A DNA stretch of 35,378 bases from Clostridiaceae bacterium UBA6085 (GTDB taxonomy: Bacteria; Bacillota; Clostridia; Clostridiales; Clostridiaceae): contig DIXH01000012.1 in NCBI GenBank assembly GCA_002428605.1, positions 1 through 35,378 of the forward strand, given 5' to 3'. The notes below the pieces were generated by a model that saw only the letters and a program-made list of their open reading frames with translations, was not told where the DNA came from and made no database searches. Below are positions 16,938 to 25,078 of this stretch, one piece after another. The position numbers were made by a program, and so were the translations under genes. How positions within the stretch are numbered: position 1 is the stretch's first letter; each line of letters begins with the position of its first letter.

Positions 16938-17795
16938 TCAATTATAGATGTCATACCTCTTCCAGATGTCCTCGAGTGTATTGAAGGTTTCTGCTACGTG
17001 GTCCTTTTTCTTGAGGCCAACTGCGATGATCAGCGCATTGATTACACTCATCGGTGCCACAAGCGAATCGACAAACGATGCCATGTTGCTCTGAGCTATG
17101 AGGCTGAGGTCTGCCCTGGCTGCAAGCGGAGAAAGCAGGCTGTCTGTTATTACACAGATCTTGGTGCCCCTCTCCTTCGCAAAATCAAGGACCTCGATAG
17201 TCTTGTTCGAATATCTCGGAAACCCTATCCCGATGATAAGGTCTTCGTCGCTGATCTTGAGCATCTGCTCGAAGATATCGCTAATACCATGGTTCAGTGA
17301 CTTTACGTTTTCGAGGATCAGGTTCAGGTAGAACGCGAAGAAGTCAGCAAGTGTACTTGAGCTTCTAAGGCCGATAATATATATGTTCCTTGCGCCAAAT
17401 ATCGAGTCCACGAAGGAATCAAAGGTCTTCTGGTTGATCTTCTCAAGTGTAGCCCTGATGTTTTCCATATCAGCCTTAAGCACTCCCTTAAGGGCATTTT
17501 CAGAGCTTACCAGGTCCTTTGTTATCTCAAGCCTCTGAACTGTAGTGAGCTTTACCTTTACAAGGTCCTGCAGGGATTTCTGCAGCTCAGGATATCCCTC
17601 ATAGCCAAGCTCGTTTGCGAACCTGACCACTGTCGATTCACTCACCCCTACATTTGATCCAAGCTTCGAAGCTGTCATGAATGCGGCCCTGTCATAATGC
17701 TTAAGTATGAATTCTGCAATGAGCTTCTGTCCCTTGCTCAGCTTGGGGAATCTTCCCTGTATGTTGCGCATCAGGTCGTCTCTGTTGCCTTCCAT
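16938..17795 (-). CDS. MurR/RpiR family transcriptional regulator
   Basis: The 285-residue protein has an N-terminal RpiR-type helix-turn-helix (LGSNVGVSESTVVRFANELG, about residues 40-60) and a C-terminal SIS sugar-phosphate-binding domain (IIGLRSSSTLADF and VCVITDSLLSPLA region). Family members repress or activate sugar, amino sugar or sugar phosphate genes. The ATG at 17793-17795 follows AAGGTGG by six bases; an upstream in-frame start is not supported. No sugar gene lies next to it, so its target is not evident. Three half-sites of TTCCTGCAA lie 93-134 bases upstream and may be its autoregulatory operator. Confidence 0.9.
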   Translation of the reverse strand: MEGNRDDLMRNIQGRFPKLSKGQKLIAEFILKHYDRAAFMTASKLGSNVGVSESTVVRFANELGYEGYPELQKSLQDLVKVKLTTVQRLEITKDLVSSENALKGVLKADMENIRATLEKINQKTFDSFVDSIFGARNIYIIGLRSSSTLADFFAFYLNLILENVKSLNHGISDIFEQMLKISDEDLIIGIGFPRYSNKTIEVLDFAKERGTKICVITDSLLSPLAARADLSLIAQSNMASFVDSLVAPMSVINALIIAVGLKKKDHVAETFNTLEDIWKRYDIYN

Positions 17796-17887
17796 AAAAT
17801 ACCACCTTCCAAATATATAAGGTCTTATAGACCTTTCTTTATTCAATTTTACTACAAAATGGCTTCATATGAATTTATATTTTGCAT

Positions 17888-17929
17888 TTCCTGCAACCTT
17901 TTATTTGCAGGAAGAACCTATTCCTGCAT
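17888..17929. promoter_or_regulatory. Three TTCCTGCAA half-sites upstream of the RpiR/MurR gene
   Basis: TTCCTGCAA (17888-17896) and its exact inverse TTGCAGGAA (17905-17913) are spaced by eight bases. A third copy, TTCCTGCAT, follows at 17921-17929. Perfect 9-bp arms with no T-run suggest a protein-binding operator, most likely for the RpiR-type protein encoded just downstream. Confidence 0.5.
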
Positions 17930-18015
17930 CAAGATTCTGATATATGAATCTTAGGGGCACCATTTGACAATATTTCATTCACCATAATATTTATTATGTA
18001 ATGTTAAGTATATGA

Positions 18016-18039
18016 AAAGAGGCCTTTCCGGCCTTTTTT
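18016..18039. terminator. Terminator downstream of scpB
   Basis: AGGCC and GGCCT arms extended by A-T pairs enclose a short loop, with T-rich flanks on both sides (CTCTTTTC on the minus strand). It lies right after the scpB stop. A plus-strand TTGACA at 17965 precedes it, so a very short plus-strand RNA is conceivable but unsupported. Confidence 0.75.
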
Positions 18040-18044
18040 CTGTC

Positions 18045-18620
18045 TTATTCAGTTTCAACACGCTTGAGGACAGGAGTTGCGATTTCTCCCCTCATTTCCT
18101 TAAGGCTCGTGAACCCGAACTGCATGAGGAACTCATCGGTGGTCCCATAAAGCCTTGGCCTTCCCGGAGCATCCTTTCTTCCGACTTCCTTGATAAGCTC
18201 CTTTTCCATCAGCTTCTGAAGCACATATTCACTGCTGACCCCCCTTATCTCGTCGATCTCCACTCTGGTAACAGGCTGCTTGAACGCTATTACCGACAGG
18301 CTCTCGAGAGCTCCCTTTGAAAGGCTCTGGCGCTCATTGACACCGAGAAGCTGCCTCAGGTATGGCGCATTTTCTTCACATGTGCCAAGCTGATACCTGT
18401 CCTCGATCGATAGAAGCTTTAACCCTCTCCCTGCATCATTAAGCGACGACCTGTATCCTTCAGCTACCTGCTCCAGGAGCTCAGATGAAATTCCCATTAT
18501 CCTTGCAAGGTCAGAGCCTTTGACAGCCTCCCCCGATGCGAAAAGCAGGCTTTCCAGGACACCCTCAAGCTTTTTCATGTCATGGCCTAACGTCATTTCC
18601 GTCTGTACTGTTGTCTCCAT
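18045..18620 (-). CDS. scpB: Segregation and condensation protein B
   Basis: ScpB is the winged-helix dimer that joins ScpA and SMC in the condensin complex for chromosome segregation. The 191-residue protein has the family pattern: ESLLFASGEAV at the start, GLKLLSIEDRYQL, LESLSVIAFKQPVTRVEIDEIRGV and GRKDAPGRPRLYGTTDEFLMQFG. The ATG at 18618-18620 has AAGGGAG six bases upstream, giving a 41-base overlap with scpA. Such overlap suggests translational coupling and a fixed ScpA:ScpB ratio. Confidence 0.96.
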   Translation of the reverse strand: METTVQTEMTLGHDMKKLEGVLESLLFASGEAVKGSDLARIMGISSELLEQVAEGYRSSLNDAGRGLKLLSIEDRYQLGTCEENAPYLRQLLGVNERQSLSKGALESLSVIAFKQPVTRVEIDEIRGVSSEYVLQKLMEKELIKEVGRKDAPGRPRLYGTTDEFLMQFGFTSLKEMRGEIATPVLKRVETE

Positions 18621-19350
18621 CCGAGTCTCCCTTCGCTACTATGATTTCAGAAAATATATCATCCTGTGAAAGAGTCACCTTTCTTCCTCTTGCCAGCTCA
18701 AGCACCGCAAGAAATATGACTATCGCTTCGTATTTTGAATTGGACCTTTCAAGCATGTCGAGCAGCCTGAGCGGCTTTCCTGCGAAAATCACCCTCTCCA
18801 GCTCCTCCATCTTGTCCTCGATCCTGTAGCTTTCGGCCTCTATGCTCTTCCCCATGGTAGATTCTCTGTTTATCTTGGCCTTCTTCCTGTCCATGAGTTC
18901 CACATAGGTCTTATGCAGCTTCTCCATGGTAAGGCCCTTCAGGAGCTCCGAAACAGGGACCTCTTCAGCTTCTATGGTCTCAGGCATCTTGGTGAAGATC
19001 CATATGTCACGGCCGAACCGTTCAGAGAGCTCTTCAGCTATAAGCTTGAAAGCCTCGTACTCCTCTATCCTGAGCACCAGCTTCTCCTTTATGTCCTCCT
19101 CGTTCTCAGGCTCTATGTTCCTTGGAAGCAGCTCCCTGGACTTTATCTCTATGAGTGTCGCGGCTATCACCAGGAATTCCGAAGCGATCTCCATGTCCAG
19201 CTCGTTCATCTCGTTAAGATATGCTATGTATTGCGAGGTTATCTCCGAGATCCTTATATCCCTGATCTGCATCTTGTTGACCTTGATCAGGTGCAGCAGA
19301 AGGTCGAATGGTCCTTCAAAATTGGTTATGTTGAGCCTTAGTTCAGACAT
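18580..19350 (-). CDS. scpA: Segregation and condensation protein A
   Basis: ScpA is the kleisin subunit that bridges SMC heads. The 256-residue protein starts with the characteristic NFEGPFDLLLHLI segment, then ITSQYIAYLNEM and FLVIAATLIEIKSRELLP, ending in a winged-helix kleisin C-terminus. AAGGAAG lies six bases before the ATG. scpA follows the FUSC gene by 18 bases, so cyclo-ligase, FUSC gene, scpA and scpB appear to form one operon, an unusual mixture of folate metabolism, export and chromosome segregation. The real link is probably just shared housekeeping expression. Confidence 0.96.
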   Translation of the reverse strand: MSELRLNITNFEGPFDLLLHLIKVNKMQIRDIRISEITSQYIAYLNEMNELDMEIASEFLVIAATLIEIKSRELLPRNIEPENEEDIKEKLVLRIEEYEAFKLIAEELSERFGRDIWIFTKMPETIEAEEVPVSELLKGLTMEKLHKTYVELMDRKKAKINRESTMGKSIEAESYRIEDKMEELERVIFAGKPLRLLDMLERSNSKYEAIVIFLAVLELARGRKVTLSQDDIFSEIIVAKGDSDGDNSTDGNDVRP

Positions 19351-19368
19351 CGGCAGCTTCCTTTCATT

Positions 19369-20412
19369 TTAAATTATTTCAGCCTTTTTCATATCGACTG
19401 CTTCAAGCACATCAGAAGCGATCCTCCTGATGTTTTCTCCTATTCTTCCTTTTAAGGAATGCTCCTCTGATGCAGCCAATATTCGCAGCTCCTCGTAACA
19501 CGAAACCATCCGGTCCGTGTCTGACTTATCCAAAAAATCAACAGATGCCAGCAGGCAGGATGCAGCCTTCAGGGACCTTAAAGCCACTTCCCTGTCCCCG
19601 GGAGTTACTTCCTGCCCGGCTGCCACCGCATACCCGGTGTCATAAGTCAGGTGGTTCACTTCCTTGAGCTTCCATAGTATGTCCATATAACGCCTTATCT
19701 CTTCAGACCTTCTGCCTTCCCCAAGCATCGCAGCCATGTTTCCGGCAACCATCTCGATGTTTGTGAATATCCCTGAGAAAAGCCTTGTGAAGCCATCCCT
19801 GGAGAACAGCTCGTCACCTGAGATTATATCTCTGGCATGGTCTATTCCTTCCACTGTATTGACCTTCACAAGCTCCATCCTTTTTTCAGGCAGTCTCCTG
19901 TAGTATAGCACGGAAAACAGCCAGTTGAAGGCCAGTGCTACAAGGATCCCGAGACCGAGCGCAGCGATCCTCAGCCTGAACGTATACAAAAGGCTTGGAA
20001 GACCCTGAGGGTCATTCTGGATGAACTGGGTCATGTAGACGCTGGTGAATATGGCGACTGATGATACCGTTCTCCAGTTTATCTTAAGCGATACGTAAAG
20101 AACAAGCCCCATCGAAATTGAGACAGTAACCACATTCAGACCGAAGAGCTGCACCACTATCCCTGTGGCGGCTGCACCCAGTGCAGATGCCAGCAGCTGG
20201 CTGAGTCCTCCCTTTATTCCATGGAGGTTCACAGGCTCCAGGTTGTACATGACGCCGACGAGCACCGTAATCATGTCAAGCCTTGTAAGCGGCAGTGCTC
20301 TGCCGATCAGATACCCGGCTGCAACAGCTGCCATGGACTTTGCGATATACAGCCATGAATCAAGAAGCACAGCTTCCCTTTTGAGTCCCAGTATTTTCGT
20401 GAGGTTCATCAT
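19369..20412 (-). CDS. FUSC / aromatic acid exporter family membrane protein
   Basis: The 347-residue protein has an N-terminal membrane half (about residues 20-175, five or six helices, including a Gly-rich LASALGAAATGIVVQLFGL segment) and a C-terminal helical cytoplasmic half (about 180-347). This layout matches the aromatic acid exporter / fusaric-acid-resistance-like family. The start ATG ATG overlaps the cyclo-ligase stop by four bases, with AAAGGCGGG as ribosome binding site. No substrate can be given. It is the second gene of the cyclo-ligase-FUSC-scpA-scpB run. Confidence 0.75.
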   Translation of the reverse strand: MMNLTKILGLKREAVLLDSWLYIAKSMAAVAAGYLIGRALPLTRLDMITVLVGVMYNLEPVNLHGIKGGLSQLLASALGAAATGIVVQLFGLNVVTVSISMGLVLYVSLKINWRTVSSVAIFTSVYMTQFIQNDPQGLPSLLYTFRLRIAALGLGILVALAFNWLFSVLYYRRLPEKRMELVKVNTVEGIDHARDIISGDELFSRDGFTRLFSGIFTNIEMVAGNMAAMLGEGRRSEEIRRYMDILWKLKEVNHLTYDTGYAVAAGQEVTPGDREVALRSLKAASCLLASVDFLDKSDTDRMVSCYEELRILAASEEHSLKGRIGENIRRIASDVLEAVDMKKAEII

Positions 20413-20996
20413 GCATTCCCGCCTTTCACGACTCTGACCACCCTGGTCTCAGTAACCACCATTTCCGACCTTACATCAAGCTCATCGTATGGAATACCAT
20501 CAACAACAAGCGCGTCAAAACAGAGGATAGCCTTAAAAGCCCTGCTTCCAGCAAGTAATCGGTCATAATAGCCTGCTCCGTGACCGATCCTCATTCCCTC
20601 CAGGTCGCACGCGAGGCACGGGACAAGGATCAGGTCCCCTTCACCCAGTGAAACCCTGCTGGAATCATCCTGCGGCTCAGGAATGCCATACCTTCCGGGT
20701 ATGAGGTCATGAAGCCCGCTTATCTCACACGGGACCATTATCCCCTTTCCGAATGTTTTGGGAACAGCAACCCTTTTACCTTCCGCTATCGCCCTCTGGA
20801 TGATCCTCCTGGTATCAACCTCCTGGTCCATACCTACGAAGGTGAATATGGTCTTGGCCTCCTTGTATTCAGGAAGCGAGAATACCCTTTCTGCTATTTC
20901 ACTGCTCCATTCCATCATGTTAAGATGTCCGAACGTATCTAATATCCTTCTGACTGTTTTCCGGAACTGAGCCTTTTCCGCATCTATCGCTGCCAC
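20409..20996 (-). CDS. 5-formyltetrahydrofolate cyclo-ligase
   Basis: It converts 5-formyl-THF to 5,10-methenyl-THF using ATP. The 195-residue protein has the family signature GMRIGHGAGYYDRLL and a RIGxG-type phosphate loop. The start is a GTG, decoded as MAAIDAEK, with AAGGAGG seven bases before it. It is the first gene of the scp operon. Confidence 0.93.
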   Translation of the reverse strand: MAAIDAEKAQFRKTVRRILDTFGHLNMMEWSSEIAERVFSLPEYKEAKTIFTFVGMDQEVDTRRIIQRAIAEGKRVAVPKTFGKGIMVPCEISGLHDLIPGRYGIPEPQDDSSRVSLGEGDLILVPCLACDLEGMRIGHGAGYYDRLLAGSRAFKAILCFDALVVDGIPYDELDVRSEMVVTETRVVRVVKGGNA

Positions 20997-21040
20997 CAGT
21001 ACCCCTCCTTAACCCACACCTCAATTATATGCATCCGGCC

Positions 21041-21073
21041 CAAAAAAGAAAAGCCGGGGATTTCCCCCGGCTT
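21041..21073 (-). terminator. Rho-independent terminator of polysaccharide deacetylase gene
   Basis: On the minus strand AAGCCGGGG / CCCCGGCTT (9 bp, GAAAT loop) is followed by TTTCTTTTTT, a strong T-run. It lies 22 bases past the deacetylase stop. Confidence 0.92.
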
Positions 21074-21095
21074 GGAATCTTGCAGCCTCCATTCC

Positions 21096-22418
21096 TCAGT
21101 TCACCATGTCCTCCACAGTACAGAAGGTATATCCCCTGTCCTTCAGGCCCTGTATTATAGCTGGCAAAGCCTTCTGAGACTTGTAGGAATGCATATGGAA
21201 GAGCACTATTCCATTGTTCGAAGCGTTGCTGAGAACATTATTGATTATGCTGTCTACTGTGGAATATGATGCCCAGTCAGCAGGATCAACAGACCACGTG
21301 ACCGCATACTTCATGCCCTCCTCTCCGGCGATCCTAAGGACCCTCGGATCATATGAGCCATACGGAGGTCTGAGAAGATATGGTGTCTTGCCCGTAATGT
21401 TCCGTATTATGCTGTTTCCTTCCCTTATCTGTCTCCTTATCTCGGCATCACTTGCCTTTGTGAGCTCCACATGTGAAAGCGTGTGGTTCTCAACCTCATG
21501 CCCTCTTGATGAGATTTCCCTGATAATCGACGGGTTCGCAGATGCGAACGTACCTGTAGGGAAGAACGTGCTCCTTATGCCATAATCGTCAAGTATGTCA
21601 AGTATGTTCCTTATCTGTGTGAGAGTACCGCTGTCATCGAAGGTAAGCGCAATACGCTTTCCTGAATATGGCTCATTGCCCTTCCTGATTGCTGCAGCCG
21701 ACCCTGATGGTACTGTTGTTCCCGGTGGAGAAGTCGACAGGTATGCGGTGCTCACATAGCCGGATCTTCCGCCATATGAGGTTACTGCCCATCCATTCCC
21801 TGAAGATGTTATGGTGAGCTCCGTACCTCTTGGTATTACTGCAAGGATCGCATAGCCTGTTCCCGGACCGGACCTCAGGTTCAGGTCTGCCGTGGTATAC
21901 CTTGTGTAGGCTCCTCCGGTATCAGGAAGCGAACCTGAGAGATATGTCATGCTCAGGTATCCTGTCCTTCCGGAGTACGACGCATGTGCCCAGCCTCCGG
22001 ATGTGCTGTCAACCATTACCTGCGAGCCCTTGGGGATTACCATGATTATGGAATATCCAGTACCGGGACCAGTCCTGAAGTTAAGGTTCGCAGTAGTCAC
22101 CATCGCTGTCCCGCCTGAAAGAGGTTCAAGATAGGTGTTGCTCGCATACCCGACATATGAGCCATATGTGGCATGGGCCCAGTTGCCTGAATAGCTGTCT
22201 ACAGATACTTCTGCTCCCTTTGGGATTACGGTAATTACAGCATATGCCGTACCGGGACCAGTCCTAAGGTTCAGGTTTGCTGTCGTTACTTTTGTCTCCG
22301 CTGAAAGCACATTAAGAGATTCTCCTGCTGATAATACGCCGGATAGCGATATAAGCATTGCAATTGCAACAAAAACAACCAATCCTGCAAATAGTGCCTT
22401 CCTTCTTCCGTGTCTCAT
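21096..22418 (-). CDS. Secreted polysaccharide deacetylase with three SH3 repeats
   Basis: The 440-residue protein has a Sec signal (RRKALFAGLVVFVAIAMLI, cleaved near residue 30-40), three bacterial SH3 repeats at about 43-97, 106-158 and 170-227 (each starting TTANLNLRTGPGTxY), and a NodB deacetylase domain at about 250-438. NodB motifs: LTFDDS with the catalytic Asp pair, HTLSH for metal, RPPYGSYDP, WSVDPADW and VLFHMHS. The SH3 repeats probably bind cell wall, so it acts on peptidoglycan or another N-acetylated surface glycan outside the cell. Motif 1 ends in Ser where most have Gly-Pro. AGGAGGTG lies seven bases before the ATG. The gene stands alone. Confidence 0.93.
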   Translation of the reverse strand: MRHGRRKALFAGLVVFVAIAMLISLSGVLSAGESLNVLSAETKVTTANLNLRTGPGTAYAVITVIPKGAEVSVDSYSGNWAHATYGSYVGYASNTYLEPLSGGTAMVTTANLNFRTGPGTGYSIIMVIPKGSQVMVDSTSGGWAHASYSGRTGYLSMTYLSGSLPDTGGAYTRYTTADLNLRSGPGTGYAILAVIPRGTELTITSSGNGWAVTSYGGRSGYVSTAYLSTSPPGTTVPSGSAAAIRKGNEPYSGKRIALTFDDSGTLTQIRNILDILDDYGIRSTFFPTGTFASANPSIIREISSRGHEVENHTLSHVELTKASDAEIRRQIREGNSIIRNITGKTPYLLRPPYGSYDPRVLRIAGEEGMKYAVTWSVDPADWASYSTVDSIINNVLSNASNNGIVLFHMHSYKSQKALPAIIQGLKDRGYTFCTVEDMVN

Positions 22419-22544
22419 TTCAGCACCTCCTGAGGAACCATCGAAACAAGAAGAATGAACAACCTCATAACTATTCTGTTTTCATCCTGATACTATCACC
22501 AGAACCTTATGCTTTGGTTTCAAACAAACGTCAAAACAATGAAC

Positions 22545-22578
22545 AAAGGGTATACTTCCTTACGGGAGCATACCCTTT
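22545..22578 (-). terminator. Terminator of the Nudix-xerD-deoB-pdp operon
   Basis: AAAGGGTAT and ATACCCTTT arms close an interrupted hairpin just past the pdp stop. On the minus strand TTTGTTCATTGTTTT follows. Confidence 0.75.
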
Positions 22579-22581
22579 CAA

Positions 22582-23883
22582 TCAGCCTATAACATCAAGT
22601 ATGTATGGAACCTTGTTCGGAGGGACTTCTGTGACGACATAAGCCTCATGGGCCTTCAAGAGTGCTGAATCATGGTTATCCCTGTTCGTCATCAGCATGC
22701 AGAGGACATCTCCCTTTTCGACCCTGTCTCCGACCTTCTTCTTAAGGGTGATCCCTGCAGAATGGTCGACCTCATCCTCCTTGGTCTCCCTTCCTGCTCC
22801 AAGGAGCATTGCAGCAGTGCCTATCTCCTCCGCCATTATTGAATGGACGTATCCGGCCTTTTCAGAAACCACAGGTATCATGAAGCCTGCCTTTGGAAGG
22901 AGCTCCGGATCGTATATGACTCTCTTGTCTCCGCCCTGGATCTCCACCAGCTCCGCCAGCTTGTCAACCGCCTTTCCCGACGTTATGAGCTCCATCACAG
23001 CCCTTTCAGCTTCACTGACATCTGTAAACGCTCCGCCTGCCACAGCCATCTGCGCGGCGATTGCACACGCCACGTTGATAAGGTCAGTTTCAGCCTCACC
23101 TTTGAGAGTCAGGATCGCCTCCCTTACCTCATTGGCGTTGCCGATCTCGCTTCCCAGAGGCTCGTCCATATTGGACAGTATTGCAATTGTCCTCCTGCCA
23201 AGGTTCTTTCCGATCCCGACCATGGCTTTCGCAAGAGTCCTTGCATCCTCAATCGTCTTCATGAAGGCTCCGCTTCCTACCTTGACATCAAGGACTATGG
23301 CATCAGACCCTGATGCTATCTTCTTTGACATAATCGAGCTTGCTATAAGCGGGATGCTGTCGACCGTGGCTGTAACATCGCGCAGTGCATAAAGCTTCTT
23401 GTCTGCCGGCACCAGGTTCGCCGTCTGACCTACTATAGCCATTCCATGGCTGTTGACGTTTGATATGAACTGTTCCATGGATATGGACGTGTTGAAGCCC
23501 GGAATGCTCTCCAGCTTGTCTATTGTTCCGCCTGTATGGCCAAGGCCTCTTCCTGACATCTTAGCAACCTTTATCCCAAGGGCAGCTACCAGCGGTATGA
23601 CCACAAGGCTTACCTTGTCACCCACTCCTCCTGTCGAATGCTTGTCAACCTTCACTCCCTTTATCCCGGACAGGTCCAGGGTGTCCCCCGAACCGACCAT
23701 GGACTTTGTAAGGTTAGAGGTTTCATCTTCAGTCATCCCCTTGAACCATATGGCCATGAGCAGGGCTGAAGCCTGGTAATCAGGGATCTCCCCTGAGGTA
23801 TAGCCCTCTACGAAGAAATCTATCTCTTCAGCTGAGAGCTCCATCCCATGCTTCTTTTTGTGTATGATGTCGAGCATCCTCAT
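22582..23883 (-). CDS. pdp: Pyrimidine-nucleoside phosphorylase
   Basis: It splits uridine, deoxyuridine or thymidine into base and sugar-1-phosphate; DeoB then isomerises the sugar phosphate. The 433-residue protein has VDKHSTGGVGDKVSL (phosphate binding) and the family signature SGRGLGHTGGTIDKLE. IASGSDAIVLDVKVGSGAF is the central substrate region. The C-terminal domain has VEKGDVL typical of the family. The gene follows deoB by eight bases with AGGTGAGAAT before the ATG; a second ATG two codons in is also possible. Confidence 0.96.
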   Translation of the reverse strand: MRMLDIIHKKKHGMELSAEEIDFFVEGYTSGEIPDYQASALLMAIWFKGMTEDETSNLTKSMVGSGDTLDLSGIKGVKVDKHSTGGVGDKVSLVVIPLVAALGIKVAKMSGRGLGHTGGTIDKLESIPGFNTSISMEQFISNVNSHGMAIVGQTANLVPADKKLYALRDVTATVDSIPLIASSIMSKKIASGSDAIVLDVKVGSGAFMKTIEDARTLAKAMVGIGKNLGRRTIAILSNMDEPLGSEIGNANEVREAILTLKGEAETDLINVACAIAAQMAVAGGAFTDVSEAERAVMELITSGKAVDKLAELVEIQGGDKRVIYDPELLPKAGFMIPVVSEKAGYVHSIMAEEIGTAAMLLGAGRETKEDEVDHSAGITLKKKVGDRVEKGDVLCMLMTNRDNHDSALLKAHEAYVVTEVPPNKVPYILDVIG

Positions 23884-23891
23884 ATTCTCAC

Positions 23892-25058
23892 CTACCTAAG
23901 AAGTCCGAGGAAGCTTGTCCCGAACATCTCATTCGGAGCCTCCAGGTGTTCAAGCACAGTCTTTCCCATATCGGAGAAGGTTCTCCTTATACCAAGGTCT
24001 ACGCCGTTCTTCAGTCCCTTTGTCACGACTATCATCGGAACGTACTCCCTTGAATGGTCTGTGGACTCCGTAGTCGGGTCGCAGCCATGGTCCGCGGTTA
24101 TTATCAGGAGGTCTCCCTCCTGCAGCCTTTCAAGGATCTCAGGCAGTCTCCTGTCGAAGTCCTCCAGGGCCTTCTTGTAGCCCATGTAGTCGTTCCTGTG
24201 TCCGAACTGCATGTCGAAGTCAACAAGGTTCGTGAATATGAATCCCGGAAGCTTCATGTCCATGTACTTTATCGTCTCGTCCACGCCCATCTCGTTGTTC
24301 TTGATATGGACCGCATGAGTCACCCCAAGACCGTTGAACAGGTCCTCGATCTTTCCGACGCACATGACATTTAGCCCTGCCTCATTGACATACTCAAGCA
24401 CGGTCTTGTTGAACGGCGCCAGCGCATAGTCCTTCCTGTTGGAGGTCCTTGCATACGCTCCGCTCGTTCCGATGAAAGGCCTTGCTATGACCCTTCCTAC
24501 CTGCCTGTCTCCAGTAAGCATCTCCCTTGCTATCTCGCAGTACCTGTAAAGCTCGGATAGCGGGATAACCTCCTCATGGGCAGCTATCTGGAACACTGAA
24601 TCGGCTGATGTGTAGACTATGGGCTTTCCTGTTGCAACATGCTCGTCTCCAAGCTCCTTGATTATCTCGGTGCCAGAAGCTACAGTATTGCCTATTACAC
24701 TTCTGCCTATCCTCTCCTCGAATTCAGCTATGATGTCCTGTGGAAATCCGTCAGGGAATGTCTTCAGAGGCTTTTCAAGGATAACTCCCGCCATTTCCCA
24801 GTGCCCTGTGACTGTATCCTTACCCTTGGACAGCTCATCTGATTTTCCGTAGCTGCCTTTGGGCTCTGATACAGGATCGACCCCCAGTATGGGGCTTATG
24901 TTTCCAAGTCCCAATTCCTTAAGGTTAGGAAGGTCCAGACCTCCCGCTGCCTTCGCTATATTTCCTAATGTGTTGCTCCCCACGTCTCCGTAATCGGCCG
25001 CATCAGGCAGCTCACCGATTCCGACGCTGTCGAGTACTATAAGTATCGCTCTTTTCAT
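23892..25058 (-). CDS. deoB: Phosphopentomutase DeoB
   Basis: DeoB interconverts (deoxy)ribose 1-phosphate and 5-phosphate. The 388-residue protein belongs to the alkaline phosphatase-like superfamily: LIVLDSVGIGELPDA with the metal Asp, DKGSNTL-like GDVGSNTLGN with the phosphorylated Thr, and TADHGCDPTTESTDHSREY with metal His and Asp residues. The start was set at the ATG after AAAGGAG (25056-25058); eight codons upstream in frame are unsupported. It lies between xerD (20-base gap) and pdp. Confidence 0.97.
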   Translation of the reverse strand: MKRAILIVLDSVGIGELPDAADYGDVGSNTLGNIAKAAGGLDLPNLKELGLGNISPILGVDPVSEPKGSYGKSDELSKGKDTVTGHWEMAGVILEKPLKTFPDGFPQDIIAEFEERIGRSVIGNTVASGTEIIKELGDEHVATGKPIVYTSADSVFQIAAHEEVIPLSELYRYCEIAREMLTGDRQVGRVIARPFIGTSGAYARTSNRKDYALAPFNKTVLEYVNEAGLNVMCVGKIEDLFNGLGVTHAVHIKNNEMGVDETIKYMDMKLPGFIFTNLVDFDMQFGHRNDYMGYKKALEDFDRRLPEILERLQEGDLLIITADHGCDPTTESTDHSREYVPMIVVTKGLKNGVDLGIRRTFSDMGKTVLEHLEAPNEMFGTSFLGLLR

Positions 25059-25078
25059 ATGATCTCCTTTCAAATGGA

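Noticed and set aside
17965..18040. Possible short plus-strand RNA (TTGACA then a hairpin with T-run)
   Set aside because: No good -10 at the right spacing; the hairpin is explained as the scpB terminator.
21660..22330. Tandem DNA repeats in the deacetylase gene
   Set aside because: They are the three SH3 protein repeats of one gene; the DNA copies are diverged and do not form a CRISPR or mobile repeat.
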